Shown here in pieces: positions 16,806-25,676 of a stretch of 64,000 bases of DNA (positions are counted from its first letter, which is position 1; each line of letters begins with the position of its first letter). The notes beneath the pieces were generated by a model. That model saw only the letters and a list, made by a program, of their open reading frames with translations, was not told where the DNA came from and did not search any database. The DNA is from Amycolatopsis tolypomycina. GTDB taxonomy: Bacteria; Actinomycetota; Actinomycetes; Mycobacteriales; Pseudonocardiaceae. Made by a program: the position numbers and the translations under genes. The stretch covers positions 4,154,001-4,218,000 of the forward strand of contig NZ_FNSO01000004.1 in the NCBI RefSeq assembly GCF_900105945.1, in the 5' to 3' direction.

Positions 16806-17915
16806 ATGCGAAAACCACTTGTCGCCGGGCTCGCCGGCGTCCTCCTCCTGACCGCGGTCCCCGCCTCGGCGGCCACCCGGCTCGCCCTCCCCGCCCCCAC
16901 CGGTCCCTACGCCGTCGGCAGCGTCGACCTGCACCTCGTCGACCCCGCGCGGCCGGACCCCTGGGTCGCCGGGACGCCCCGGGAACTCATGGTCACCGTC
17001 CGGTATCCCGCCCGGCCCGGCCATGGCCCGAAGACGCCCTACCTCGCACCGGAAGCCGCGAAGCTGATCGCCGAGGAAGACGCGCGGACGCTCGGCATCA
17101 CCGCCGACCGGCTGGACTACACCTTCCCCACGCACGCCCGCACCGGCGTTCCCGCGGCCGGCGGACCGCGGCTGGTCGTGCTCTACTCGCCCAGCGCCAA
17201 GTACCCGCGCTCGGTCGGGACCGCGCAGCTGGAGCAGCTCGCGAGCGAGGGGTACGTGACCGTGGCGATCGACCACACCCACGAGCCCGCCGCGGTCGAG
17301 TTCCCCGGCGGGCGCGTCGAACGGCGGGTGCTGCCCTCGGGTCCCGACGCCGGCCGTCAGCTCATCGCCACGCGGGTCGCCGACACCCGGTTCGTCCTCG
17401 ACGCGCTGGAAACCCTCGCGCGTGGCGGGAATCCGGACGCCGAACGCCGGGCGCTGCCCGCCGGGCTGTCGCCGGACGTCTCCCGCGCCGGCATGTTCGG
17501 CCACTCCGCGGGCGGGTTCACCACCGCCGAAACCATGGTGGCCGACGCCCGCATCGACGCCGGAGCCGACCTCGACGGCAGCATGGCGTACTCCCAGTCG
17601 AACCGCGAATTCGGCCGCGCCGCCGGCGAAGGCCTCGACCAGCCGTTCCTGCTGCTGAGCGCGGGCGACCACAGCGCCGCCTCCGACCCGTCGTGGCAGG
17701 AGTTCCTCACCCACCAGCGCGGACCCGTCCGCACGCAGCACCTGCCGGACGGCGAGCACTTCAGCTACACCGACTACCAGGTGCTCCTCCCCCGGCTCGG
17801 CCTCGACCCCGCGGCACTCGCGCCGTTCATCGGAACCGTCGACCCGGACCGGAGCGTGGCCGGTCAACGAGCGGCCCTCAGCGCATTCTTCGACTGCTCT
17901 CTCAAACGAAACTAG
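16806..17915 (+). CDS. Secreted alpha/beta hydrolase, PAF-acetylhydrolase-like
   Basis: A 369-residue esterase or lipase-type protein. A signal peptide runs over residues 1-22 (LVAGLAGVLLLTAVPASA). The nucleophile elbow is GMFGHSAGGF (Ser in GHSAG, about residue 237). Downstream AGADLDGSM likely holds the acid, and DGEHFSYTDYQ the catalytic His. The order matches bacterial relatives of platelet-activating-factor acetylhydrolase and related polyester hydrolases. ATG 16806 gives a clean signal peptide; longer frames upstream cross the terminator. A textbook intrinsic terminator follows. The substrate could be a phospholipid or polyester. Confidence 0.85.
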   Translation: MRKPLVAGLAGVLLLTAVPASAATRLALPAPTGPYAVGSVDLHLVDPARPDPWVAGTPRELMVTVRYPARPGHGPKTPYLAPEAAKLIAEEDARTLGITADRLDYTFPTHARTGVPAAGGPRLVVLYSPSAKYPRSVGTAQLEQLASEGYVTVAIDHTHEPAAVEFPGGRVERRVLPSGPDAGRQLIATRVADTRFVLDALETLARGGNPDAERRALPAGLSPDVSRAGMFGHSAGGFTTAETMVADARIDAGADLDGSMAYSQSNREFGRAAGEGLDQPFLLLSAGDHSAASDPSWQEFLTHQRGPVRTQHLPDGEHFSYTDYQVLLPRLGLDPAALAPFIGTVDPDRSVAGQRAALSAFFDCSLKRN

Positions 17916-17927
17916 TTCAGCACGCAT

Positions 17928-17962
17928 GGCCGATTCACGAAACCGGGAATCGGCCGTTTTTT
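17928..17962 (+). terminator. Intrinsic (rho-independent) terminator
   Basis: Nine-base stem GGCCGATTC/GAATCGGCC, ten-base loop, then a run of six T. It starts 13 bases after the hydrolase stop. Unusually canonical for so G/C-rich a genome. Confidence 0.9.
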
Positions 17963-18036
17963 CTGTTCATTTGCCGGTTTCCGGCGTACCGTCGCAGACT
18001 CCGGGTTTCTCTCCTCCTCGTCGATGTGAGGACACA

Positions 18037-19488
18037 ATGCGGCGATCACCCTGGCTGGCGGCGGCCATTCTGCTGACCGGTCTCTTCGTGGCGGCACCCG
18101 CGCGGGCGGCGACCACCTTCAGCAGCACGATGGTGAACCAGGGCAGCGGGAACTGCGCCGAGGTGCCCGACGCCTCGAGTGCCGTGCAACTCGTGCAGCG
18201 CGGCTGTTCGTCCGCCGCGAATCAGAGTTTCACCTTCACCCCTTATCAGAACAGCGCGGACGTCTACACCATTGCGACGATGACCGCGGGCAGCTGCGTC
18301 GACATCTACGGCGCGTCCACCGCCGACAACGCCACCGTCATCCAGTACGCGTGCCATTCCGGCACGAACCAGCAATTCCGGCTGCAGGCCGCGGGCACGA
18401 ACACGTTCACCGTCGTCTCGGTGAACTCCGGGAAGTGCGTCGCCCCGGCGGCGAGTGGCGCCGGGCTCGTGCAGCTGCCGTGCACGACGGCGGCGAACGG
18501 CGTCTGGCGGATCGCCGCCGGGACGAGCGCGGCCACCTTCACCAACCCGCTGAGCCAGCACGGCCCGGACCCGTGGCTGCAGTACCACAACGGCTACTAC
18601 TACCTGGCCACGACGACGTGGAACTCGACGATCACCATGCGCAAGTCGCGCACGCTCGGCGGCCTGGCGTCCGCGCCGGACACGGTGATCTTCACCCTCA
18701 CCCGGCCCAACGGCGCCGGGACGATGTGGGCGCCCGAGTTCCACCTGCTCACCGGGCCGAACGGGCCGCGCTGGTACCTCTACTACGTCGCCGGCCGCGA
18801 ACCCTACGACCTCGGGACGCAGCGCATCCACGTCATCGAGAGCGCCGGCACCGACCCGATGGGCCCCTACAGCTTCAAGGCCGACCTGCTCGACCCCACC
18901 CAGGACAACACCTGGGAGCTGGACCCGAGCATCCTGCAGCTCAACGGCAACCTGTACCTGCTGGGCACGTTCTACAACGGCTCGCAGCCCAACTTCATCC
19001 GGCCCCTGTCCAACCCGTGGACGGCGAGCGGCACGCGGCGCATCCTGTCGTCGCCGACGTACGGCTGGGAGACCGTCGGCGGCGCGGTCAACGAAGGCGC
19101 CGAAGTGCTGCAGCGCAACGGGAAGACGTTCATCGTGTTCTCCGCCAGCCACTGCTCGACTCCCGACTACAAGCTCGGCATCCTGACCTACAACGGCGGC
19201 GACCCGCTGCAGCAGTCTTCGTGGGTGAAGTCCGCGCAGCCGGTGTTCCAGCGCAGCAACGCGAACTCGGTGTTCGGCCCCGGCCACAACGGGTTCTTCA
19301 AGTCCCCCGACGGCACCGAGGACTGGATCGTCTACCACGCCAACAACTCCGCCAACGGCGGCTGCGACATGAACCGCACCACCCGCGCCCAGAAGCTCAC
19401 CTGGAACGCGGACGGGACGCCGAACTTCGGCACCCCGGCAGCCCTGGGCACCCGGCTCCCGGTCCCGTCCGGCGAACCGGCGCAGTAG
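18037..19488 (+). CDS. Secreted GH43 glycosidase with N-terminal ricin-type domain
   Basis: 483 residues. A signal peptide spans residues 1-24. A beta-trefoil (CBM13/ricin) domain covers about 25-155, with the repeat hallmark SCVDIYGASTADNATVIQYACHSGTNQQF and Cys pairs. The catalytic part, about 165-480, is a GH43-like five-bladed propeller: GPDPWLQYHNGYYYL holds the likely catalytic base Asp, WELDPSILQLNGNLYL the pKa-tuning Asp, and EGAEVLQRNGKTFIVFS the acid Glu. Family members cut alpha-L-arabinofuranosides or xylosides. ATG 18037 has GAGG upstream. It ends at a shared hairpin facing the convergent GH127 gene, so both probably serve arabinan-type substrates. Confidence 0.87.
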   Translation: MRRSPWLAAAILLTGLFVAAPARAATTFSSTMVNQGSGNCAEVPDASSAVQLVQRGCSSAANQSFTFTPYQNSADVYTIATMTAGSCVDIYGASTADNATVIQYACHSGTNQQFRLQAAGTNTFTVVSVNSGKCVAPAASGAGLVQLPCTTAANGVWRIAAGTSAATFTNPLSQHGPDPWLQYHNGYYYLATTTWNSTITMRKSRTLGGLASAPDTVIFTLTRPNGAGTMWAPEFHLLTGPNGPRWYLYYVAGREPYDLGTQRIHVIESAGTDPMGPYSFKADLLDPTQDNTWELDPSILQLNGNLYLLGTFYNGSQPNFIRPLSNPWTASGTRRILSSPTYGWETVGGAVNEGAEVLQRNGKTFIVFSASHCSTPDYKLGILTYNGGDPLQQSSWVKSAQPVFQRSNANSVFGPGHNGFFKSPDGTEDWIVYHANNSANGGCDMNRTTRAQKLTWNADGTPNFGTPAALGTRLPVPSGEPAQ

Positions 19489-19497
19489 AGCGGTCGA

Positions 19498-19533
19498 GAG
19501 TGGGAAAGCGGGTTAGAACACGCTTTCCCACTC
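19498..19533. terminator. Bidirectional hairpin between GH43 and GH127 genes
   Basis: Thirteen-base perfect stem GAGTGGGAAAGCG with a ten-base loop, between two convergent stop codons (19488 and 19542). Suited to ending transcription from both sides. Confidence 0.8.
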
Positions 19534-19541
19534 ACGACAAC

Positions 19542-21761
19542 TCAGCCCACGACGATCCGGTCGATATCGGGCGCCCAGCCGGACGAGTTGCCCAGGCGGA
19601 TCGTGTTGGCCCCCGCGGCGAGCGTCAGCGTCACCTGCACCGACCCGACCGTGTCCCAGCCACCCGTACTGGGCGTGTTGACGGAAGTCGCCGCACCGCC
19701 GTTGACGCTCACCGTCATCGACCGCGCCTCACCCGAGGCGTAGAAGATCGTCACTTGACGCGCGCCCGCGGTCGAGTTCACCCCGTTGAACTGCACGTAG
19801 TTCGCCGAACCACCGCCGACGTAACCCACCAGCGCACCACCGGAAGCACCCGACGAACTCCGCACGGCCGCCTGACCGGCCAGGGTCCCCGCCTCGGCCT
19901 CGTAGGACGTCCCGGTAGGCGGCGAGCCACTCAACCGCCAGTAGACCGTGTACCGCTGGTGGTGCGTGGCGTAGAACGGCAGCAGGGTGACCGCGCCCGT
20001 GCTCGCGGTGGCCGTGAAGCGCAGCGGGTTCGCCGGGTCCTGTTTCACCGTCCCCGTCTGCAACGCCGGCAGCGCGCTCAGGTTCGTCGAGCCGTACTGA
20101 CCCGCAAGGACGATCGCGCCGTACTTCGCCGCCCCGACACCCCCGTCGTCATTGGCCCGCGGGAACGTCAGCGACGCCGGGACCGACACGTCGACGACGT
20201 CCCCGGCCGCCCAAGTCCGGTCGATCGTGAAGTACGACCCCGGCGCCGGAGTGCCCTGGGCGACGCCGTTGACCTTCACCACCGCCCCGGACGTCCACTT
20301 CGGGATGCGGATCTTCAGCGCGATGTGCCCGGAGCCGCCGATCGTCAGCTTCGTGCCCGACGAAGTGGGGAACGTCGTGTCCTGCCGGACGGTGATGCCC
20401 CGGCCCGGCCAGGTCAGCACGGACGCGATGAACAGGTTGACGTACAACGTCTCGCCGGTGAAGAAGTACACGCTGTCGGCGAACTTCGTCTGCGACTCCA
20501 TGCCGGTGCCGTGGTCGCAGGTGAAGTCGTCGTAGTCGTTGGCGTAGGTCTTGAGCCCGCCCGCGCGCAACGGCGTGTAGTACGTGACGAACCCGTGGCT
20601 CGAGTTCGGGTCCTGCTCGCCGAGGATCTGGTTGAACAACGCCAGCTCGTAGTAGTCCATGTACTCGGGCACCGGATCGGTGAAGAACAGCTGCCGGGTC
20701 AGCTTGAGCATGTTGTAGGTGTTGCAGACTTCGCACGTGTTGTCCGACAGCTGGCTCGCGATGGCGTCGGGGGTCTGGAAGTACTCGCCGTTGGAGTTGC
20801 CGCCGATGACGTACGAGTGGTGGTCGAGGACGATCCGCCAGAAGTTCACGGCGATGTCCCGGTAGCGGGTGGTCCCGGTGGCGTGGTACTCGCGGATCGC
20901 GCCGAGGACCTTCGGGATCTGCGTGTTGGCGTGGAACCCGGCGAGCCGGTCCTGGTTCGCCGCGAGGGGGTCGAGGACCTGGGCGTGGTCGAACCGTTGC
21001 GCCGTGGTGAGGTGAGCGGGATCGCCGGTCACCTGGTACAGGTTCGCCAGTACCTCCGGCATCCCGCCGAACTCCGTCCGCAGCGCCGCCTGCATCTGCG
21101 CCGTCGACAGCGGATCGGTGCGGGCCTTCGTCCAGGCCGCCTTGCGCAGCAGGACGTCGAGGGCCTGCTGGTTGCCGGCGAGCAGGTACTGGTCGAGCAG
21201 CCCGGCCATGATCTTGTGCAGCGTGTAGTAGGGCGCCCAGACCGACTGGCCGCCCTCCAGGCGGTCGAAGAAGTTCTCCGGGAACGCCGAGAGGTAGCCG
21301 GCGTGATACCCGCGTCCCGGCGAGGCCGCCTGGCACGCTGCCAGGGCGTTGACGAGGTAGTCGCCCTTGGTCTTGTACGCGGTGTCGCCGGTGTTGGCGT
21401 ACGCCTGCGCCAGCCCGGACAGCAGGTGCCCGGTCGAATGGCCGCGCAGTTCCGTGCTCGGGCTCTCCCAGCCGCCGCACGGCTGGGCCGAGCTGGCCAG
21501 GCCGACGTTGAGCCGGAACGTGTGCAGCAGGCGATCGGCGTCGACGAACCGGAAGTACGCCAGCTGCCGGTTCATGTTGTCGAGGAACGGCCCGGCCTGC
21601 AGCCGCACCGCGCCCAGCGGGAACGGGAACACCGAGACGCCGATGTCGGGACGGGCGGCCGCGGCGACACCGGCGAAGGCCGGGGCCAGCGCGGCGCTCG
21701 CGGAGAGGGCGCCCACGGCCTTGAGCAGCAGACGACGGTCGAAGGTGGGTTCGCGCATCAT
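19542..21761 (-). CDS. Secreted GH127-type beta-L-arabinofuranosidase with C-terminal CBM6-like domain
   Basis: 739 residues. A twin-arginine signal (FDRRLLLKAVGALSASAAL) suggests Tat export after folding, sensible for a zinc-thiolate enzyme. The DUF1680/GH127 catalytic domain covers about residues 40-610, an alpha/alpha barrel with beta domains. The cysteines expected in the active site are C343 and C346 in TCEVCNTYNMLK, and HSTGHLLSGLAQAY is also typical. The C-terminal 120 residues (YEAEAGTLAG...YVQFNGV...DIDRIVVG) form a CBM6/35-type carbohydrate-binding module. The start MM at 21761/21758 follows GGAAAGG. It is third in an operon, 33 bases after an unclassified ricin-domain protein. Family members cut beta-L-arabinofuranosyl links of plant hydroxyproline-rich proteins. 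Confidence 0.87.
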   Translation of the reverse strand: MMREPTFDRRLLLKAVGALSASAALAPAFAGVAAAARPDIGVSVFPFPLGAVRLQAGPFLDNMNRQLAYFRFVDADRLLHTFRLNVGLASSAQPCGGWESPSTELRGHSTGHLLSGLAQAYANTGDTAYKTKGDYLVNALAACQAASPGRGYHAGYLSAFPENFFDRLEGGQSVWAPYYTLHKIMAGLLDQYLLAGNQQALDVLLRKAAWTKARTDPLSTAQMQAALRTEFGGMPEVLANLYQVTGDPAHLTTAQRFDHAQVLDPLAANQDRLAGFHANTQIPKVLGAIREYHATGTTRYRDIAVNFWRIVLDHHSYVIGGNSNGEYFQTPDAIASQLSDNTCEVCNTYNMLKLTRQLFFTDPVPEYMDYYELALFNQILGEQDPNSSHGFVTYYTPLRAGGLKTYANDYDDFTCDHGTGMESQTKFADSVYFFTGETLYVNLFIASVLTWPGRGITVRQDTTFPTSSGTKLTIGGSGHIALKIRIPKWTSGAVVKVNGVAQGTPAPGSYFTIDRTWAAGDVVDVSVPASLTFPRANDDGGVGAAKYGAIVLAGQYGSTNLSALPALQTGTVKQDPANPLRFTATASTGAVTLLPFYATHHQRYTVYWRLSGSPPTGTSYEAEAGTLAGQAAVRSSSGASGGALVGYVGGGSANYVQFNGVNSTAGARQVTIFYASGEARSMTVSVNGGAATSVNTPSTGGWDTVGSVQVTLTLAAGANTIRLGNSSGWAPDIDRIVVG

Positions 21762-21794
21762 CGCGCCTTTCCTGGGTAAGAGCCGTCGGCAGAC

Positions 21795-24476
21795 TCAGCT
21801 CGCGAGGGTGATGGTCACCGTGTTCGCGCTCGCGGTGACCGTGTGCGTGGCGGCGTCGTAGCTGCCGCCGCTGACCGAGTTCACGCCGGTGGAGAGGAAC
21901 ACCGGCAGCTGGATGGCGACCGCGCCGCCGGGCAGGCTGCCCGTCAGCGACACCGTGACGACCCGCGCGCCGCTCGAACCGCTCACCGCGAGGGAAACCC
22001 CGTAGGTGGTCCGGCTGCCCGAAGCGACGTCGTAGGTGTTGGTCAGGTTGCCGACCGAGATCGTCTGACCAGGCGCGATCCAGGAATTGGGCACGCCGCG
22101 GCCGATGTAGAGCGGCCGGGTGAACGTGTACGGCCCGGACCCGGTCGACGCCAGGCCTTCGGCCACCAGCGACTCCAGCAGGCCCTGCTGCTGCCCGGCG
22201 ATCGGCCACGCGTACGGGCATGCGCCGAACTGCGGGCCGGCGTGGCTGCCGATCCACGGGTTCGCCGAGCTCGGCCCGCTGCCGTTGGCCTCCCACCAGG
22301 CGTTCGGGCCGCCGGTGGTGGTCTTGAGCTGCCAGGCGTAGCTGGTGATCGGCAGGTCGCGGTAGTTGTTCGAGTACAGCCCGTCGGAGGAGTACGACGT
22401 GTTGTACGCGGTCGAGTACCCGTTGAACGCCCCGAACGTCGGGAACGGGTAGCCGTTGGCCGACAGCCTGCCGAAGCCCCACTGGTACATCCGGTCGATC
22501 TGGCCCGGGTCGCCCATGATGCCGGTCAGCGCGCCGCCGGACAGCATCGTCGACCACTGGTTCTGCCCGACCCACCCGGGCGAGGCCCAGTTGGCGTCGT
22601 TGAAGGTGTTGCAGCGGTTGGCGCTGTTGGGCTTGTCCACCTCACAGGGCAGGTAGGTGAACCCGTTCGCGGACTGGTTGCGGCCCACGACCGTGTTCAG
22701 CGCGTTCAGCAGTGACGTGTACGCGGTGTTCGCCCACGTCGCTTCGGCGGTCTGGCCGATCTTGGTCGCGATGTACTTGTACGACGCCAGCATCTGCAAC
22801 GCCGAGAAGTTGCTGAACAGCCAGCGCCCGGTCGAGTCGTTGTCGAAGTTGGCCTGCAGCGTCCCGTCCGAGGCCAGTTGGGCGGGGTACTTCACCCGGG
22901 CGATGGTGCGGAGGCTGGGACCCCACGAGCCGGTGTCGTTGAAGTACTGGCTGACGAACGCGGTGTCGTTCGTCTTCGCCAGGTACGTCGCCCAGGAGCC
23001 CATCGTCTTCCAGACGCCGTCCCAGTACCAGTTGGCACCGACTTCGTCCCAGCCGTCCTGCTGCGAGATCCGGGCGGTGAGCAGCAGGTTGCGCGCGTCC
23101 CGGAAGTCGCCGGTCTGGAACTTGGCGGTCAGCTCGCCGGGGACGTCGTGGTTGAGGATCCAGTTGTAGTTGTTGGCACCGGAGAACTGCGCCTTGCCCA
23201 CCTGCATGATCAGGTTGTAGATGGTGCCCGCCTTGTAGGCGTTCGCCATCGCGGTGCCCGGGTTCGCCAGGTTCCCGGTGTTGGGCAGGGTCGTGTTCGG
23301 CAGGCTGAAGGTGTTCGTCTCGGCCAGCCGCGAGTTCCAGTACGACGTCATCTGGCCGTACGCGGTGTCGTAGTTCGGCGCGTTCGACGACAGCGTCGAG
23401 CCGGTCGGCAGGGCGACGCCGCTGCCGAAGTTGTCCACGGCCACCACGAAGTCGTGGTTGCTGGTCTGCCCGGCCGCGACCGTGTCCAATGTGGACGACG
23501 TCAGCCGCACCAGCCCCGGACCGGACCCACCCGGCGGGACCGTCACCGAGGACGAGCCGTTGTTCTTGATGGACACCCGCGTGTAGACGAGCATCACCGG
23601 CGAGCCGTTGATGGTGACCTTGTCGGCGAAGTTCTTGATCGTGATCCCGACGTTCCCGGAGGTGCGGGACGTCGTCATCGCCGGCAGGTAGCCGTTGTCC
23701 TCGGTCCACTGCACCGACTGCGCGCCCGGGTTGCCGCCGTAGGTGTAGGCGCTGAACGAGTACATCCCGCCGCAGAGGCCGTTGTACGTCGTGTTGACGC
23801 CGCGGGCGAAGAACGAGCCGGACAGGTAGCTGAAGACCGGCCAGTAGTTGCCGTCCCAGCCGATCGCCGTGGTGTTCTGGAAGCCCTGGCCGTAGGGGTC
23901 GTTCGGCGTCTGGAAGTTCGTGCCGTACGACCGCGGCAGCCCGGAGTTCTTGCACGCGTTCGGGGCCAGGTTCGGGATGCCCTCGTAGGAGTCGGACGTC
24001 CCGGGGACGTACCCCGGCACCCGCCAGGCGCTCGCGCTCGAACACGGCAGCTGGACGAGGGCGTTGTTCACCGGGGTGATGCACTTGCCGGAGCTGACGG
24101 CGACGACGTTGAACGTGTTCGTCCCCACCGGCTGCAGCCGGAACTGCTGGTTGGTCTCCCCGTGGCAGGCGTACTGGATCACCGCGGCGTTGTCCGCGGT
24201 GGACGCGCCGTAGATGTCGACGCAGCTGCCCGAGGTGAAGGTGCCGATGGTGTAGGCGTCACCGGACGCCGGGGTGAACGTGTACGACTGCCCGGCACCG
24301 GAGGTGCAGGCCGTCTGGGTCAACTGGACCGCGCTGTTGCCGTTGGGGACGGTGGCGCACTGGCCGCTCGAGGAGCTGACCATCGTGCTGCTGAACGTGG
24401 CCGCGGCGTTCGCCGGGACCACCACTGCGAAGCCGGCCGCCAGGAGGGCGACGGCGAGCACTGCCGGACGTTTCAT
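21795..24476 (-). CDS. Large secreted ricin-trefoil protein, probable new glycoside hydrolase
   Basis: 893 residues. A signal peptide spans residues 1-25 and a ricin/CBM13 trefoil about 26-155, nearly the same sequence as in the next gene. The remaining 730 residues I cannot place in a family. They begin with a beta-rich section (about 180-400: GWDGNYWPVFSYLSGSFFARG) and continue with helical repeats rich in Trp, Asn and acidic residues: NYNWILNHDVPGELTAKF, QDGWDEVGANWYWDGVW, WASPGWVGQNQWSTML, FGACPYAWPIAGQQQGLLESL. That beta-sandwich plus alpha/alpha-toroid order is common in glycoside hydrolases. Placement between a zinc protease and a GH127 enzyme supports a glycan substrate. Function not proven. 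Confidence 0.75.
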   Translation of the reverse strand: MKRPAVLAVALLAAGFAVVVPANAAATFSSTMVSSSSGQCATVPNGNSAVQLTQTACTSGAGQSYTFTPASGDAYTIGTFTSGSCVDIYGASTADNAAVIQYACHGETNQQFRLQPVGTNTFNVVAVSSGKCITPVNNALVQLPCSSASAWRVPGYVPGTSDSYEGIPNLAPNACKNSGLPRSYGTNFQTPNDPYGQGFQNTTAIGWDGNYWPVFSYLSGSFFARGVNTTYNGLCGGMYSFSAYTYGGNPGAQSVQWTEDNGYLPAMTTSRTSGNVGITIKNFADKVTINGSPVMLVYTRVSIKNNGSSSVTVPPGGSGPGLVRLTSSTLDTVAAGQTSNHDFVVAVDNFGSGVALPTGSTLSSNAPNYDTAYGQMTSYWNSRLAETNTFSLPNTTLPNTGNLANPGTAMANAYKAGTIYNLIMQVGKAQFSGANNYNWILNHDVPGELTAKFQTGDFRDARNLLLTARISQQDGWDEVGANWYWDGVWKTMGSWATYLAKTNDTAFVSQYFNDTGSWGPSLRTIARVKYPAQLASDGTLQANFDNDSTGRWLFSNFSALQMLASYKYIATKIGQTAEATWANTAYTSLLNALNTVVGRNQSANGFTYLPCEVDKPNSANRCNTFNDANWASPGWVGQNQWSTMLSGGALTGIMGDPGQIDRMYQWGFGRLSANGYPFPTFGAFNGYSTAYNTSYSSDGLYSNNYRDLPITSYAWQLKTTTGGPNAWWEANGSGPSSANPWIGSHAGPQFGACPYAWPIAGQQQGLLESLVAEGLASTGSGPYTFTRPLYIGRGVPNSWIAPGQTISVGNLTNTYDVASGSRTTYGVSLAVSGSSGARVVTVSLTGSLPGGAVAIQLPVFLSTGVNSVSGGSYDAATHTVTASANTVTITLAS

Positions 24477-24497
24477 CGGGGTCTCCGATCCGGGGAT

Positions 24498-25592
24498 TCA
24501 GAAGAGGAACGAGCCGTACGGGCCGGTGAGGATCCCGTTCTTCTGGCTCTGGCTGAAATGCGTGTTCGGGTAGTCGTAGAACGACGCCGACATCGGCGTC
24601 CCGTCGGTCGAAGTGGAGTCCGGCAGGCCGAAGGCGTGGCCGAGCTCGTGCACCATGCCGCCGTACCACCGGTTCATCGGGCCGTTGATCCCGGCCGCGC
24701 CGTCGGCGTCGTGCTGGCAGAGGATCACCCAGCCGTTGCCGCCACCGCCGCCCGCGCCCTGGCCCTCGGCGATGACCTCGCCGACGTTGATCCACCGCCG
24801 GTCGCCGTCCTTCACGTCGAACCGCCGCGTCAGCTCCTGCTGCATGTTGAACACCGCCCACCAGTAGCGGTCGCCGCCGTTGGGCGTGTTCTCGTACCAG
24901 CTCTTCACGTGCTCGCCGGTGACCACCTGCACGACGGGCTCGTTCAGCCGGAACGTCTTGCCCAGCTCCTGCCGGTAGTACCGCTGCGCCTCCCGCATCA
25001 CGTTCGCGATGCCGTCCGGGTAGCGCTGGTCGAAGGGCACGTCGGACGGCCGCAACAGCCACACCCGCACGGTCTTCTCCGGCGGGACCTGCGGGTCACC
25101 GCCACCAGACTGGTAGCCGGGCAGCCGCCAGGCGCTCGCGCTCGCACACGGCAGCTGGACGAGTGCGTTGTTCACCGGCGTGACGCACTTGCCCGAACCG
25201 ACCGCGACCAATCTGAAAGCGCTTTCCACAGCCTGCAGCCGAAACTGCTGGTTCGTCCCGGAGTGGCACGCGTACTGGATCACCGCGGCGTTGTCCGCAG
25301 TGGACGCACCGTAGATGTCCACACAGCTGCCCGAGGTGAACGTGCCGACGGTGTAGCTGTCACCGGACACCGGGGTGAACCGGAACGACTGCCCGGCGCC
25401 GGACGTGCAGCCCGCCTGGGTCAGCTGCACGGCACTGTTCCCGTTGGGGACGGTGGCGCACTGGCCGTTCGAAGAGTTGACCACCGTGCTGGTGAACGCG
25501 GTCGCCGCCTGCGCGGCGCCCACGGAGAGCAGGCCGGCCACCAGGCAGAGCACCACGGCGGCCGCCAGCCGGAATACCAAAGGACGCGTCAT
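24498..25592 (-). CDS. Secreted zinc metalloprotease with ricin-type domain
   Basis: 364 residues. Signal peptide to about residue 29; ricin/CBM13 trefoil about 30-160; short GGGDP linker; then a metzincin-like catalytic part with HELGHAFGLPD at H315 (zinc ligands H315, H319 and the later Asp or water) and a downstream TPMSASFYDYPN that can form the Met turn. The end of the domain is very near the C-terminus. It is the first gene of an operon with the large ricin protein (21-base gap) and secreted GH127. A LacI-like palindrome lies 24 bases before the start, and a second, GAAAGCGCTTTC, lies inside the trefoil-coding part. Probably attacks a glycosylated protein bound by the lectin domain (inference). 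Confidence 0.83.
   Translation of the reverse strand: MTRPLVFRLAAAVVLCLVAGLLSVGAAQAATAFTSTVVNSSNGQCATVPNGNSAVQLTQAGCTSGAGQSFRFTPVSGDSYTVGTFTSGSCVDIYGASTADNAAVIQYACHSGTNQQFRLQAVESAFRLVAVGSGKCVTPVNNALVQLPCASASAWRLPGYQSGGGDPQVPPEKTVRVWLLRPSDVPFDQRYPDGIANVMREAQRYYRQELGKTFRLNEPVVQVVTGEHVKSWYENTPNGGDRYWWAVFNMQQELTRRFDVKDGDRRWINVGEVIAEGQGAGGGGGNGWVILCQHDADGAAGINGPMNRWYGGMVHELGHAFGLPDSTSTDGTPMSASFYDYPNTHFSQSQKNGILTGPYGSFLF
25215..25226. promoter_or_regulatory. LacI-type palindrome inside the protease gene
   Basis: GAAAGCGCTTTC, a perfect 12-base palindrome with central GCGC, lies in the coding sequence of the trefoil domain. The paralogous trefoil next door lacks it and encodes different residues (VESAFR instead of NTFN). 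Confidence 0.45.
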
Positions 25593-25615
25593 CGGGTCCT
25601 CGCAATCTTCCGTTT

Positions 25616-25629
25616 TGTGAGCGTTAACA
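25616..25629. promoter_or_regulatory. LacI-like operator before the protease operon
   Basis: TGTGAGCGTTAACA matches 12 of 14 positions of the perfect palindrome TGTTAGCGCTAACA found before the GH27 gene. It lies 24 bases upstream of the protease start codon. Confidence 0.6.
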
Positions 25630-25676
25630 GGTCACGGCTGGGTGCGCTCCCGAATGCCGACCAGGGGGTGGCGGAA

